A stretch of DNA of 64,000 bases, taken from contig CALSOT010000007.1 of the NCBI GenBank assembly GCA_943788045.1, positions 1-64,000 of the forward strand, written 5' to 3'. Positions 54,501-63,291 of this stretch are shown here, piece after piece; position 1 is the first letter of the stretch, and every line of letters starts with the position of its first letter. A program made the position numbers and the translations under genes. This stretch comes from an uncultured Polaribacter sp. (lineage in GTDB: Bacteria > Bacteroidota > Bacteroidia > Flavobacteriales > Flavobacteriaceae). The notes beneath the pieces are model-generated. The model was not told the origin of the DNA, made no database searches, and saw only the letters and a list, made by a program, of their open reading frames with translations.

Positions 54501-54737
54501 AGTTATTTAAGATTAAACAATGTAACGATAGGATATGACATACCTGTAGAAAACAGCTCAACGTTTGATCGTGTCAATGTTTATATTGCAGGTCAAAATT
54601 TAGCAACATGGACCAATTATAGTGGATACAATCCAGAAATTTCAAGTTTCATGTATACCGGACTTATTAACGGAGTAGATTGGAACGGCGCCGCAAATGC
54701 TAAAACTTTTTTATTAGGATTAAACATTAATTTCTAA
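51576..54737 (+). CDS. susC: SusC-family TonB-dependent outer-membrane transporter
   Basis: A 1053-residue outer-membrane transporter that takes up oligosaccharides with its SusD partner, powered by TonB. Signal peptide ('LFYLLLFLPVIIYAQ'); a carboxypeptidase-regulatory-like domain about residues 19-95 ('ATISGTVKDETGNLLPGVTI'); the TonB-box-like 'EEIVVVGYGSVLRKDVTGS'; a plug domain with 'QLLQGRSAGVQV', 'IRGTNSLRGNNEPLYVIDGV' and 'LKDASATAIYGSRGANGVIL'; then the 22-strand barrel, ending in 'AKTFLLGLNINF' with the usual C-terminal Phe. All standard SusC signatures are present and the length is normal. It is the first gene of the right-hand PUL, and SusD follows. The glycan cannot be deduced from the transporter. 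The symbol is used in the family sense only. Confidence 0.97.
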   Translation: MKRLFYLLLFLPVIIYAQSATISGTVKDETGNLLPGVTIQIKNTESLGAVSDFDGNFMISVPKNSSQILIFSYLGYKTETVDIKNKTTINVQLEIDATQLEEIVVVGYGSVLRKDVTGSITSVKVSEDIANQSGSVDQLLQGRSAGVQVTQNLGSPGSGISVKIRGTNSLRGNNEPLYVIDGVIISSAGEDVIAAGGIGNSGQETQNGLSGINPRDIESIEVLKDASATAIYGSRGANGVILITTKKGEKGKIKISAFVTNSVRNIDKKYDVLDGIGYANYQNEVSLLSGENPRFQVNGDQVFGISYNNVGDANVLDTPAQLINWQNELYRPGFSTKVGFSASGGSDKGNYYISGGFDEQNGIVSNSSLKSGDLRINLNQDLTNKLKLQARISTSFNNTNFAEGGDLIGANQSFVRNAIMFRPVITEQIEDFGEDLEASNPYSWVNDFEDVSKEKRYIISVGLTYKLPIKGLQYEIKGGGNIRTKDRRRFFGLTTFQGYNADGALQISTLNATSYQINNFLRFNRTFNKRHRINATAGITYDVRNVENSIYAVEKFVTTELTTQQPFLASVITQPLRYLRADQQIFSLLGRFNYTYNNKYILTASFRRDGVSKFSEDNRYGFFPSFALAWRLDNEGFIKKLNIFEDLKLRAGWGQIGNHGIRAYGTLSDYGINGQLYGTPGNGTSVPMTLNNIANPNLTWETTEQINLGLDFESKNNRISGSVDVYDKTTKDLLQNSPIPTSSGFSNILINRGSISNKGLELALNITPVSTDDFEINIGGNISFNRTKIEALGIPLKDFYIDGVAENRSFYFGNKISNGQYFRTPANVFIEGEEAGLFYGLESNGVYQTEDTDLVEGAVAGDTRFVDQNEDGAIDILDRTFIGNPNPDFVYGFNLNFKLKRLTANFLFNGVYGNDIANGNLIKLNSAEGLQNNISPNAYNNAWRPDAQTNLYPRLGYDEIPNQIIGISDRIIEDGSYLRLNNVTIGYDIPVENSSTFDRVNVYIAGQNLATWTNYSGYNPEISSFMYTGLINGVDWNGAANAKTFLLGLNINF

Positions 54738-54773
54738 GAACTATTGAATTACAAAAACAAAAAACACAAACAC

Positions 54774-56300
54774 ATGAAAAAATTAAACTTTATTTTAGTA
54801 TTTATTTTTGGTTTTTTATCTAGTTCATGTAACTTAGATGAGAGCCCAATATTTTTAGATGCCACGCTTTATGAGAACCCACAAAGTGCTGCTGCTGCAT
54901 TAGATGGCATATACCAAAAACTAACAACCTATGACTCAATGGAAAGACGTTATTGGGTTAATAATGGTTTTTCAGGACTGTTTATCACCCACAGACAAGG
55001 TAATAATGTTACCATCAATCCTCACAACACCAATTTAATGGCCTTGAAACCAATTCAAGATCAAGATTCTGAATTGCTCTGGAAAGGTTTATATGCAGTT
55101 ATTGTTCAGTCAAACACAACAATTAAAAATATTACAGTAGTTGAAAACCCAAGTACAAGTGATGAATTACTTTTTAGTGATATCATGGGGCAAGCCTATT
55201 TTACTCGTGCATTTGCATACTTTAATTTAACGCGTCTTTTTACAGACATCCCATTATGGACAGAAATTGCCGATGATAAAAATCTAAATAAAGGAAAATC
55301 TCCATCAAAAGAAATCTATGCGCAAGTTATTAGTGATGCAAAAATGGCTGCTAGTTTAATGAATGGCGCAAAAGGTATTGGCTATCCAAAACAATACGCT
55401 GCGAATTTGCTATTGGCAAAATTATATATGACATTAGCCACAAATCCAGATTTAAGAGAGGGAGCTTTAACAGAAATGGACTATTGGCAAATGGCATATG
55501 ACGAAGCCATGAAAGTTTACGGACAATATACATTAGTTTCAGACTACAGTAGTTTATTTACAGATACAAACGAAAACTCATCAGAATCTATTTTTGAGTT
55601 GCAAATTAGTCAAGATGCCTCAAATTCTCAAATGGGAAGAAATTATACACCTAACGGCTATAAAGTCTCACAAAATTTTGGATGGTTAAGAGTTCATGCA
55701 GATGTTTTTGAAATTCATAGAGATATGTATCCAAATGATCCTAGAATTGATGCCACTTACTTATATGATTACACAAATGCAAATAGTGGAAATCCGCTAC
55801 GAACATATCCAGCGAATACAACTCGTCGAAATGTAAGAGCAGCGCATCCTTTTCTGTTTAAATTTGCAGAAAAAGACAAGGCACATAGTAATCAATACAA
55901 CAGCCAAAATATAGTTGTTTACAGATACGCTGATTTACTTCTTATGTTGGCTGAAATATCTAATGAGTTACAAAATGGTCAACAATTAGGATATGTTACA
56001 GAAGTTTTAAATAGAGTTGGTGTTTCGCCCCATGCTGGTTATTTTGGTGCTCAAGAAGAATTTAGAGATGCCATCATGAATGAATATCGTTTTGAATTAA
56101 TTGGTGAAGGTGAAGACTCACATAATAACAGAAGACGTGGATTCGATTATTTCCTAAATAAAACTATTTTACCTCATAATAATAGTACCAACCCAGGTTT
56201 CAAGGCCAATGTTGATATTCTTTTAAGTACTGATCCCTCACAAGTAATGAATTTACCAATTCCACAGTCAGAAATAAATACGAATGAATTAATTAATTAG
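54774..56300 (+). CDS. susD: SusD-family glycan-binding lipoprotein
   Basis: A 508-residue surface lipoprotein that caps the SusC barrel and binds glycan. I choose the ATG at 54774; an upstream TTG at 54744 would add ten residues of Lys/Asn/His ahead of the signal. The lipobox is 'IFGFLSSSC', with Cys 17. SusD features: 'SAAAALDGIYQKLTTYDSM', 'QAYFTRAFAYFNLTRLFTDI' and 'PLW' (a TPR-like helix), 'YAANLLLAKLYMTLATN', 'QNIVVYRYADLLLMLAEISN', and the C-terminal 'YRFELIGEGEDSHNNRRRGF'. It starts 36 bases after SusC and is followed by a hairpin, so the SusCD pair forms its own transcript segment. The symbol denotes the family. Confidence 0.96.
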   Translation: MKKLNFILVFIFGFLSSSCNLDESPIFLDATLYENPQSAAAALDGIYQKLTTYDSMERRYWVNNGFSGLFITHRQGNNVTINPHNTNLMALKPIQDQDSELLWKGLYAVIVQSNTTIKNITVVENPSTSDELLFSDIMGQAYFTRAFAYFNLTRLFTDIPLWTEIADDKNLNKGKSPSKEIYAQVISDAKMAASLMNGAKGIGYPKQYAANLLLAKLYMTLATNPDLREGALTEMDYWQMAYDEAMKVYGQYTLVSDYSSLFTDTNENSSESIFELQISQDASNSQMGRNYTPNGYKVSQNFGWLRVHADVFEIHRDMYPNDPRIDATYLYDYTNANSGNPLRTYPANTTRRNVRAAHPFLFKFAEKDKAHSNQYNSQNIVVYRYADLLLMLAEISNELQNGQQLGYVTEVLNRVGVSPHAGYFGAQEEFRDAIMNEYRFELIGEGEDSHNNRRRGFDYFLNKTILPHNNSTNPGFKANVDILLSTDPSQVMNLPIPQSEINTNELIN

Positions 56301-56330
56301 TAGTTATTGATTTTATTTTTAAATCTTATA

Positions 56331-56358
56331 AAACCATAGCCTTTGAAAGCTATGGTTT
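56331..56358 (+). terminator. Hairpin after susD
   Basis: A 10-bp stem (AAACCATAGC at 56331-56340, complement at 56349-56358) with an 8-base loop, 30 bases after the susD stop. There is no long T run, so it may be a weak terminator or a transcript-stabilising hairpin between susCD and the enzyme genes. Confidence 0.55.
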
Positions 56359-56380
56359 ATAAATTCATAGCATTTTAGCT

Positions 56381-56414
56381 TCAAAAATAATATGCTTTTC
56401 CTCAAAAATAATAT
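56381..56414 (+). promoter_or_regulatory. 21-bp-spaced direct repeat upstream of the GH30 gene
   Basis: TCAAAAATAATAT occurs exactly twice, at 56381-56393 and 56402-56414, 21 bases apart. TTTCCTCAAA (56397-56406) overlaps the second copy and is shared with the susC and 63428 promoters. The second copy touches the -33 region, the position expected for a class II type activator. Confidence 0.7.
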
Positions 56415-56442
56415 TGTTTAAAAACATCAAAATGTAAATTTG
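56413..56442 (+). promoter_or_regulatory. Candidate promoter of the GH30-sulfatase operon
   Basis: The -7 element TAAATTTG (56435-56442) matches TAnnTTTG, and ATTG (56413-56416) is a near match to the -33 element TTTG, with 18 bases between. The start codon is 26 bases downstream. Confidence 0.55.
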
Positions 56443-56468
56443 ATTAACTAAAAATTAGAAACTTAAAA

Positions 56469-58625
56469 ATGAGGGATCTGAAAATCTTTTTGGTAATTAT
56501 TTTTGCAAATTGTGTTTTTATAAACGCACAAAATCAATTGCCTCTAGAAAATGGTGCTTTTGAAATTACTAATGGTTCTAATTTTATTCAATGGACAAAT
56601 CAAGCAAATAATGGAGGTGATGTTAATTTTTCTATTGAAACAGAAAATTTAATTGCTGGAAGTACAAAAGCTCTGAAAAGCGAGATAATTTCCTTAGGTA
56701 CAAATAATTATGATGTTAGTACAAAAAGTGATTTTGGTTTTCAAGTAAAAGAAGGTAAAAAATATACAGTTTCTTTTTATGCCAAAATAGAAGGAGCTTC
56801 CTCAAGACAAATGAAACTTGTTTTTAGTTCAGAAATAGCTGATAGTTATCAAGGTCAAAATATTTGGATTACGGATACTTGGCAAAAACATTCACACACA
56901 TTTACAGCACCCTTTAATGCAGATTCAAACAAAATAAAATTTTGGTATATGCAAGCAGGAGTTACTTATTTCTTAGATCAAGTCTCTGTTGTGCCAGGAA
57001 ATTTAGTAAGTATGGAGCCTTCAGAAACCTATCAAACAATAGAAGGTTTTGGAGCAGGTATTAAGAGAAGAACAGAATATTTATATGCGCTAAATAATTC
57101 TCTTAGAGAACAAATAGAAACCTATTGTTTTAAAGATTTAGAGGTAAATATGATTCGCTTTTTTGTGTATCATGATTTAGAACCAGAAAATGACAACAAT
57201 AATCCTTTCGATTTAGATACTTCAAAACTAGATTGGACACGTTATGACAGCAACCCAAACAACAATAGAACACGATTTGTTGGTGAAGCTTTAAACAATG
57301 CTTTTAGTTTAAGTAAAAATGGTTTTGATCATGTAATTGGTAACTGTAATTCTGCTCCTGCTTGGTTAAAAACAAATGGAAAACACAATGACGGAGGTAC
57401 TTTAATTTCTGGAGGAGAAAATGAATATAGTGAGTTTCTTATTGCGTTTTTACAAGGAATGAAATCTAGATACAACATTGATGTTACTGCAATTTCTCCC
57501 ACAAATGAACCAGATTATGAAGTTAGTTATGAATCTATGAATACAACTCCTTCAGAATTAAATAGTATTATAAAAAATCTAGATACTCGTTTAAATAGTG
57601 CTTCTTTAAATTATATAAAAATACTTTCGCCAGAAAATTATAGAGTTTATGATGCAAATAATTCCAATAGATCTGCCACAAATTACATCAATACGATGTT
57701 TGCAGATCCACTTGTAAAATCGGCAATAGATGTGGTGGCAACTCACACTTATGCAGACCCAAATCACAATACAAATTGGAATGCTTTAAAAACAGCTGCG
57801 TCTTCTAAACCCGTTTGGGTTACTGAATCTGCTAATTTAAAAAGCGAAGACATTTCTATGGTTGATGCAGCAAACTATATAAAGTGGATGTTAAGAGGTT
57901 TTAATGAAGGAGGTATGACAGCTTATATGATGCATCTTTTTTATGAAGAAGAAGATGATAATGGTTACTCTAGTCTTGTTGTTTGGAAGACAAATGGCGA
58001 AATTATTTTACCAAAAAGATACCACACATTTAAACATTTTACCAATCTTGTAAAAAAAGGATATAAGGTAATAAAAACAGAAAATGCACAAGATGATGTT
58101 GTGGTTGGTGCATTCATATCGCCAAATGAAGATAAAATTGTCTTACAAGTTTTTAATGAAGGTGCTTCACAAGATTTTACTCTTCAAATTCCAAAAGGAA
58201 CAACAGTTATAAAGCATTACATAACTTCAGATGACAGCAGCCAAAATTTCACCTTACAAAATGATGTTTCTTTTACAACTGACGATGTTTTTACTAGTGT
58301 AAATGTAGATGCATTATCTCTGCACACATTTGTATACGAAATAGATAAAACACAATTAAAAATAGATGAAAATAAAATAGATGAAAAAGTAATTACTCTT
58401 TTTCCAAATCCAACGAATAATAGTTTTTCATTATATTTTCCTAAAATTGAAAATTATAGGATTGCTATATATCAAGTTGATGGTAAACAAGTTTTAAAAA
58501 CGAAATCAATTCAAAATTTAAAACAGACTATTGATGTGAGTTCACTTTCATCAGGTATTTATTTTATAAAAATTTATACCAAAAACAAAGGTGAATTCAC
58601 AAATCTAAAATTTATAAAACAATAA
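56469..58625 (+). CDS. T9SS-secreted GH30 glycosidase with N-terminal carbohydrate-binding-like domain
   Basis: A 718-residue secreted enzyme. Signal peptide ('IIFANCVFINAQ'); a beta-sandwich of about residues 22-180 resembling CBM4/9-type modules ('FEITNGSNFIQWTNQANNGG', 'KYTVSFYAKIEGASS', 'WQKHSHTFTAPFNAD'). The GH30 barrel begins at 'YQTIEGFGAGIKRRTEYLYA'. It has the acid/base Glu 347 in 'ISPTNEPDYEVSYES' and the nucleophile Glu 453 in 'PVWVTESANLKS', a spacing normal for GH30, and the family's C-terminal side beta-domain ('VVVGAFISPNEDKIVLQVFN'). A T9SS domain follows from about residue 640 ('LFPNPTNNSFSLYFP') and ends in 'LKFIKQ'. GH30 covers beta-1,6-glucanase, beta-1,6-galactanase, xylanase and beta-glucosidase, so the linkage is unknown. 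It leads a four-gene operon with three sulfatases and is probably the surface endo-enzyme. Confidence 0.92.
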   Translation: MRDLKIFLVIIFANCVFINAQNQLPLENGAFEITNGSNFIQWTNQANNGGDVNFSIETENLIAGSTKALKSEIISLGTNNYDVSTKSDFGFQVKEGKKYTVSFYAKIEGASSRQMKLVFSSEIADSYQGQNIWITDTWQKHSHTFTAPFNADSNKIKFWYMQAGVTYFLDQVSVVPGNLVSMEPSETYQTIEGFGAGIKRRTEYLYALNNSLREQIETYCFKDLEVNMIRFFVYHDLEPENDNNNPFDLDTSKLDWTRYDSNPNNNRTRFVGEALNNAFSLSKNGFDHVIGNCNSAPAWLKTNGKHNDGGTLISGGENEYSEFLIAFLQGMKSRYNIDVTAISPTNEPDYEVSYESMNTTPSELNSIIKNLDTRLNSASLNYIKILSPENYRVYDANNSNRSATNYINTMFADPLVKSAIDVVATHTYADPNHNTNWNALKTAASSKPVWVTESANLKSEDISMVDAANYIKWMLRGFNEGGMTAYMMHLFYEEEDDNGYSSLVVWKTNGEIILPKRYHTFKHFTNLVKKGYKVIKTENAQDDVVVGAFISPNEDKIVLQVFNEGASQDFTLQIPKGTTVIKHYITSDDSSQNFTLQNDVSFTTDDVFTSVNVDALSLHTFVYEIDKTQLKIDENKIDEKVITLFPNPTNNSFSLYFPKIENYRIAIYQVDGKQVLKTKSIQNLKQTIDVSSLSSGIYFIKIYTKNKGEFTNLKFIKQ

Positions 58626-58631
58626 TAGTAT

Positions 58632-60050
58632 ATGAAATTATATAAAAACATATTCTTACTATTTTCATTAGTAGTTTTAATAGCTTGTAAAAGTGCCATT
58701 GCACAAAGCGATAAGGCTCTAGAACTTAAACAAAAGCCAAACTTTATTTTTTATTTGGCAGATGATCAAGATCAGTTAGATTATGGTGTTTATGGTAACC
58801 CAAAAGTAAGTACGTTTCATGTAGATAAACTAGCAGCTCAAGGTATGAAATTCACCAATTTCTATGCTGCTCAAGCTATTTGCGCTCCTGCTCGTTCTCA
58901 AATATTTACAGGGATGTATCCTGTAAAAAACGGATGTATGGCAAATCATATAGGAGTAAAACCGCAAATTAAAAGTGTGGCAACCCTGCTAAAAGAAGCA
59001 GGTTATGAGGTGGTTTTAGCAGGAAAAAGTCATGTAAAACCCAACACTGTTTTTAATTGGACTCACTATTTTAACAATATAGACCATCGTTATTTGCCTT
59101 TAGATAAAATTGATAATTATTTAAAAACTACTAAAAAATCTTTCTGCATTTTTATTACTTCAGATTATCCTCATGGACCTTATCCAAAAACAAAAAATTA
59201 CACCAAAAAAGATATTTATAAATTACCTTATGATAATGAAAAAGTTGGGAACCATAAACCTGGATATTATCAAAATATAGAGGACGATAATATTCAATTA
59301 GGTAAAATTCTTAAAATGGTTGATGATTATGGATTGAAAGATAACTCGATGTTTATTTATGCTTCAGATCATGGAATTTCAGGAAAATGGGGCTTAACAG
59401 AACAAGGTTTAAAAGTGCCTTTTATTGTAAGATGGCCGGGTTTTGTAAAACCAAAATCGACTTCAAATACGTTGCTTTCTTTTGTAGATGTTCTGCCTAC
59501 GTTTTTAGAAATATCGAATACAAAAATTCCTCAAGAAATCGACGGGAAAAGCTTTTTAAAAACGTTAAAAGGAGATAAATCTAAAGTCAATAGATACATC
59601 TATGGTGTCGCTACAAAGCAAAATGTTAGAAATGGTAAAGTTTTTCCTTCAAGAATGGTAAGAGGAGAGCGTTTTAAATTGATAAAAAACTTTAATGCAA
59701 AAGAAGTTGTAGATGCGAATTTAGGTGATAATGAGATTGTGAATCAATTTATTAAAATGGGGGCTAATTACTACGCTAAAATTCCTTTTGAAGAATTATA
59801 CGATTTAAAAATTGATCCTTATCAAAAAAAGAATTTAGCAAAAAATAAAAAATACCAACAGCAAAAAGAAGCATTATCAAAAACGTTAGCAAAGTGGATG
59901 GTATCGCAAAATGATTTTTTAATAACTCATAAAATGCCTTTGTTAAAACCGACTTTACATCCTTTAGATAAAAATACAAAATGGACTAAAGTTCCACAAA
60001 ATTTACAAGGCAAATTACAAGACAAGGATTTTATAAAATTACATTATTAA
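58632..60050 (+). CDS. S1-family sulfatase
   Basis: A 472-residue sulfatase, the shortest here. The signal sequence has 'LVVLIAC' (possible lipobox) and a later 'AIAQ' cut site, so its anchoring is uncertain. Asp pair in 'NFIFYLADDQDQLDYGVYG'; Cys 84 in C-A-P-A-R ('AICAPARSQIFTGMY'), with Ala at the fourth place in the motif, still compatible with maturation; 'VVLAGKSHVKP', where the usual Lys-Trp-His is Lys-Ser-His; second site 'FIYASDHGISGKW', and 'GLKVPFIVRWPG'. It starts 6 bases after the GH30 gene and ends 4 bases before the next sulfatase, so it is cotranscribed with both. Confidence 0.92.
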   Translation: MKLYKNIFLLFSLVVLIACKSAIAQSDKALELKQKPNFIFYLADDQDQLDYGVYGNPKVSTFHVDKLAAQGMKFTNFYAAQAICAPARSQIFTGMYPVKNGCMANHIGVKPQIKSVATLLKEAGYEVVLAGKSHVKPNTVFNWTHYFNNIDHRYLPLDKIDNYLKTTKKSFCIFITSDYPHGPYPKTKNYTKKDIYKLPYDNEKVGNHKPGYYQNIEDDNIQLGKILKMVDDYGLKDNSMFIYASDHGISGKWGLTEQGLKVPFIVRWPGFVKPKSTSNTLLSFVDVLPTFLEISNTKIPQEIDGKSFLKTLKGDKSKVNRYIYGVATKQNVRNGKVFPSRMVRGERFKLIKNFNAKEVVDANLGDNEIVNQFIKMGANYYAKIPFEELYDLKIDPYQKKNLAKNKKYQQQKEALSKTLAKWMVSQNDFLITHKMPLLKPTLHPLDKNTKWTKVPQNLQGKLQDKDFIKLHY

Positions 60051-60054
60051 ACTT

Positions 60055-61719
60055 ATGAAAATAAAGCAAATAATCATTCTTCTATGCTGTGTGCTGTCCA
60101 TCAATTGTAAGTCACAAAACAAATCTAAAAAACCCTTAAATATTGTCTGGTTAAGTACTGAAGATATGGGACCAATTTTGGGTTCTTATGGCAATAAAGT
60201 AATTAAAACACCAAATCTAGATAAATTAGCAAAAGAAGGTGTTAGATATACAAATGCTTACGCCACAGTTGGTGTTTGTGCACCAAGTAGATTTTCGATA
60301 ATTACAGGAGTGTATTCCGCAAGATTAGGTGCTCATAATATGAGAACTGGTAATTACCATAATTACAAAACACCAGAAGAGGTTAAACACAAAACTTACA
60401 TTGGTGTTAAGGATTTAACAGGAAGAAATATTCCAGAGTACGAAGTTGTGCCACCAACTTATGTAAAACCTTTTACAGAAATTCTTCGAAAAAAAGGATA
60501 TTATGCTGCCAATAATTTTAAGTGTGATTATCAATTTAACGCACCTTTTACGGCTTGGGATGAAGTTTCTAGCAAAGTAAGTTACAGAAATGCTCCTAAA
60601 GGGAAACCGTTTTTTTATGTTAGAAATTTTTTAGTAACACATGAATCTAGAATCTGGCAAAGAAAAGACAAACCACTAACAGTAAAACCAGAGGATGTAA
60701 TTGTACCCGCATATTTTGCAGATATACCAGAAGTTAGGCAAGATATAGCTCGTAAATATTCTAATATAGAAGAAATGGATCGTCAAGTTGGAATTATTAT
60801 AGAGCAACTGAAAAAGGATGATTTATTAGACAATACCATTATTATGTTTTGGAGCGATCATGGAGGAAACCTGTTAAGGCAAAAAAGAGCTGTAGGAAAT
60901 ACCGGTTTAAATGTACCATTAATTGTGCGTTATCCTGATAAAAAAATGGCAGGGAAAGTAGATGATAGAATTGTCTCTTTGATGGATTTAGGGCCAACAG
61001 TTTTATCGCTCTTAAATATAAAACCCCCCAAACATTATGATGGAAAAGCATTTGCAGGAAACTTTGAGGAAGCTCCTAGAAAATATGCTTTTGGAACTGC
61101 AGATAGGTTTGATGAAACAACAGATATGCAACGCTCTGTCTTAGATGGACGCTTTGTTTATATTAAAAATTTTTTACCTCAATTACCTTTAATTTATAGA
61201 AATAAATACAGAGAGCAAATTACAATGAATGCGAGACTGATTGAGTTAAATCGTCAAAAAAAATTAAAAGGTGATGCTGCTTATATGTTTATGGAAACCA
61301 AACCAAGAGAGGAATTGTACGACTTAGAAAATGATCCTTATGAAGTACATAATCTTGCCGATGATCCAAAATATGCCAAGCATTTATCAAAATATAGAAA
61401 AGCATTGGCAAGTTGGCAATTACAAATTGGCGACAAAGGCTTTATTCCAGAACATGATTTAATAGAAATGTTTTGGCCAGAAATGAGACAACCTGTAACT
61501 AAAAATGTACTTTTTTTTCAACAGAAAAGAGGAATGTTAAAATTAGACTGCAAAACAGAAGGCGCATCAATAGGGTATCAAACAGGTAAAAATATAGGTA
61601 CAAGAAATTGGCAATTATATCATGAACCAATTAAAATAAATAGAAATCAAAAAATTGTTGCCAGAGCCTTAAGAATTGGTTTTAAGGCATCAGAAATAAC
61701 CTCATTAAATCCAAATTAA
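60055..61719 (+). CDS. S1-family sulfatase, lipoprotein
   Basis: A 554-residue sulfatase with a lipobox ('CCVLSINC'). The first metal motif reads 'NIVWLSTEDMGPILGSYG', with Glu-Asp in place of Asp-Asp, a variant known in S1 subfamilies. Cys 75 in C-A-P-S-R ('GVCAPSRFSIITGVYSARLG'); 'HNMRTGNYHNY' follows; second site 'IMFWSDHGGNLLRQKRAVGN' and 'TGLNVPLIVRYPDKKM'. The C-terminal part ('ELYDLENDPYEVHNLADDP') is followed by about 100 extra residues beyond the usual end. It is the third gene of the GH30 operon, with 4 and 3 bases to its neighbours. Confidence 0.93.
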   Translation: MKIKQIIILLCCVLSINCKSQNKSKKPLNIVWLSTEDMGPILGSYGNKVIKTPNLDKLAKEGVRYTNAYATVGVCAPSRFSIITGVYSARLGAHNMRTGNYHNYKTPEEVKHKTYIGVKDLTGRNIPEYEVVPPTYVKPFTEILRKKGYYAANNFKCDYQFNAPFTAWDEVSSKVSYRNAPKGKPFFYVRNFLVTHESRIWQRKDKPLTVKPEDVIVPAYFADIPEVRQDIARKYSNIEEMDRQVGIIIEQLKKDDLLDNTIIMFWSDHGGNLLRQKRAVGNTGLNVPLIVRYPDKKMAGKVDDRIVSLMDLGPTVLSLLNIKPPKHYDGKAFAGNFEEAPRKYAFGTADRFDETTDMQRSVLDGRFVYIKNFLPQLPLIYRNKYREQITMNARLIELNRQKKLKGDAAYMFMETKPREELYDLENDPYEVHNLADDPKYAKHLSKYRKALASWQLQIGDKGFIPEHDLIEMFWPEMRQPVTKNVLFFQQKRGMLKLDCKTEGASIGYQTGKNIGTRNWQLYHEPIKINRNQKIVARALRIGFKASEITSLNPN

Positions 61720-61722
61720 AAT

Positions 61723-63198
61723 ATGAATAGTTTTAAAAAAACATTAATTTTTGTACTTTTTTTAGCAGTTACTCTTGTTAGTTGTAAAACAAATGAAACA
61801 AAAAAAGATGCTGAAAAAACATCAGAAAAAAATGGAAAACACAATGTTTTATTTATTTCTATTGATGATTTAAGAACAAAAATTAATTCTTATGGAGAAC
61901 TTAAAATGATTACTCCAAATATAGATAAACTGGCTTTTGAAGGTTTACAATTTAACCAAGCTTATACAAATATTGCTGTTTGTGGCGCAAGTAGAGCTAG
62001 TATTATGACAGGAATTAGACCAAGTGAAACTCGTTTTAATGATTTTTCTTCAAGAGCATCAAAAGATACTCCGAATGCAAAACCATTAAATCAAATTTTT
62101 CAAGAGAATGGTTATGAGACTATTTCTTACGGTAAAATATATCATCATAAAGACGATTTTCAAGAATACTGGTCAGAGAGAGATGATGGTCAAATTCAGA
62201 GTGATTTTCAAGATCCTGCTTCTATAGAAAGAATTAATAATGCGGAACGAGGTGAATATGGAAAAAAACAACCTGCTTTTGAATATCCAGATGTAGATGA
62301 CTATGCATATAATGATGGTAAAATTACTAAAAAGGCCATCAATAAAATGAAAGAATTAAAAGATAAAAACACACCATTTTTTATGGCGATTGGTTATGTT
62401 TCACCTCATTTGCCTTTTATTCAGCCAAAAAAATATTGGGATATGTATGAGCATGATGAAATTGAATTGGCAGATAATGTTTATCATCCAAAAAATGTTC
62501 AAAACATTGCAATTCATGCGCAACATAACTCTGCAGAAATGAGAAAAAATTATTTAGATATGCCTTTAGAAGGTAAATTAGATGATGATTTAGCGCGTAA
62601 TTTAATACATGGTTATTACGCAAGTGTCACTTACATGGATGCTTTAATTGGAGAATTAATTAAAGGTTTAGATGATTTAGATTTAAGACAAAATACGACA
62701 ATTATTTTGTGGAGTGATCATGGATACTTTTTAGGTGAACATGGCTTTTGGTGTAAACACAGTACTTTTAATGAAGCTGTTAAAATTCCATTTATAATAT
62801 CTTCTCCAGAATATGTTAAAAATAAAACTACACAATCGTTTACAGAGTTGGTAGATGTTTATCCTACTTTATGTGAATTAACAAATTTAAAAGCGCCTAC
62901 TTATCTTCAAGGTAAAAGTTTAGTACCAGTTTTAATAGACCCAACAAAAGAAATTAAAACTGAAGTATACACGCGTTATAAACAAGGAGAAGCTGTCATT
63001 GATAAAGATTATTCTTATACAGAATTTGTTGAAGGCGATAAATATTTAGGCAATATGTTATATGATAATCATACAGATATAAAACAAAATATAGATTTAT
63101 CTAAAATGAAAAGCAGTACTAAAATTGTAGAAAAATACAAAGAGAAATTAAGAATTAAGCGTGCAGAAGTAAACAAAGATCCTTTTCAGAAAGAATAA
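61723..63198 (+). CDS. S1-family sulfatase, iduronate-2-sulfatase-like, lipoprotein
   Basis: A 491-residue sulfatase with a lipobox ('FLAVTLVSC'). 'NVLFISIDDLRTKINSYGEL' and 'VCGASRASIMTGIRPSETRF' with Cys 87 in C-G-A-S-R are the hallmarks of the S1 group annotated as iduronate-2-sulfatases. So are 'VSPHLPFIQPKKYWDMYEHD' and 'TIILWSDHGYFLGEHGFWCK'. In this group the real substrate in marine bacteria is often a different 2-O-sulfated sugar, so the name should be read as a family label. It ends the operon; a terminator follows 19 bases later. Confidence 0.94.
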   Translation: MNSFKKTLIFVLFLAVTLVSCKTNETKKDAEKTSEKNGKHNVLFISIDDLRTKINSYGELKMITPNIDKLAFEGLQFNQAYTNIAVCGASRASIMTGIRPSETRFNDFSSRASKDTPNAKPLNQIFQENGYETISYGKIYHHKDDFQEYWSERDDGQIQSDFQDPASIERINNAERGEYGKKQPAFEYPDVDDYAYNDGKITKKAINKMKELKDKNTPFFMAIGYVSPHLPFIQPKKYWDMYEHDEIELADNVYHPKNVQNIAIHAQHNSAEMRKNYLDMPLEGKLDDDLARNLIHGYYASVTYMDALIGELIKGLDDLDLRQNTTIILWSDHGYFLGEHGFWCKHSTFNEAVKIPFIISSPEYVKNKTTQSFTELVDVYPTLCELTNLKAPTYLQGKSLVPVLIDPTKEIKTEVYTRYKQGEAVIDKDYSYTEFVEGDKYLGNMLYDNHTDIKQNIDLSKMKSSTKIVEKYKEKLRIKRAEVNKDPFQKE

Positions 63199-63216
63199 AA
63201 TCCCCAAATTTATAAG

Positions 63217-63258
63217 AGCTCAATCAATATTCTCCTAATTTATTGATTGGGCTTCTTT
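63217..63258 (+). terminator. Intrinsic terminator of the GH30-sulfatase operon
   Basis: A 13-bp stem (arms AGCTCAATCAATA at 63217-63229 and 63241-63253, one G-U pair) with an 11-base loop and a short T-rich tail, 19 bases after the last sulfatase stop. Confidence 0.8.
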
Positions 63259-63291
63259 ACATAGATTATTGACAATAATTTTTTTGTGCTT

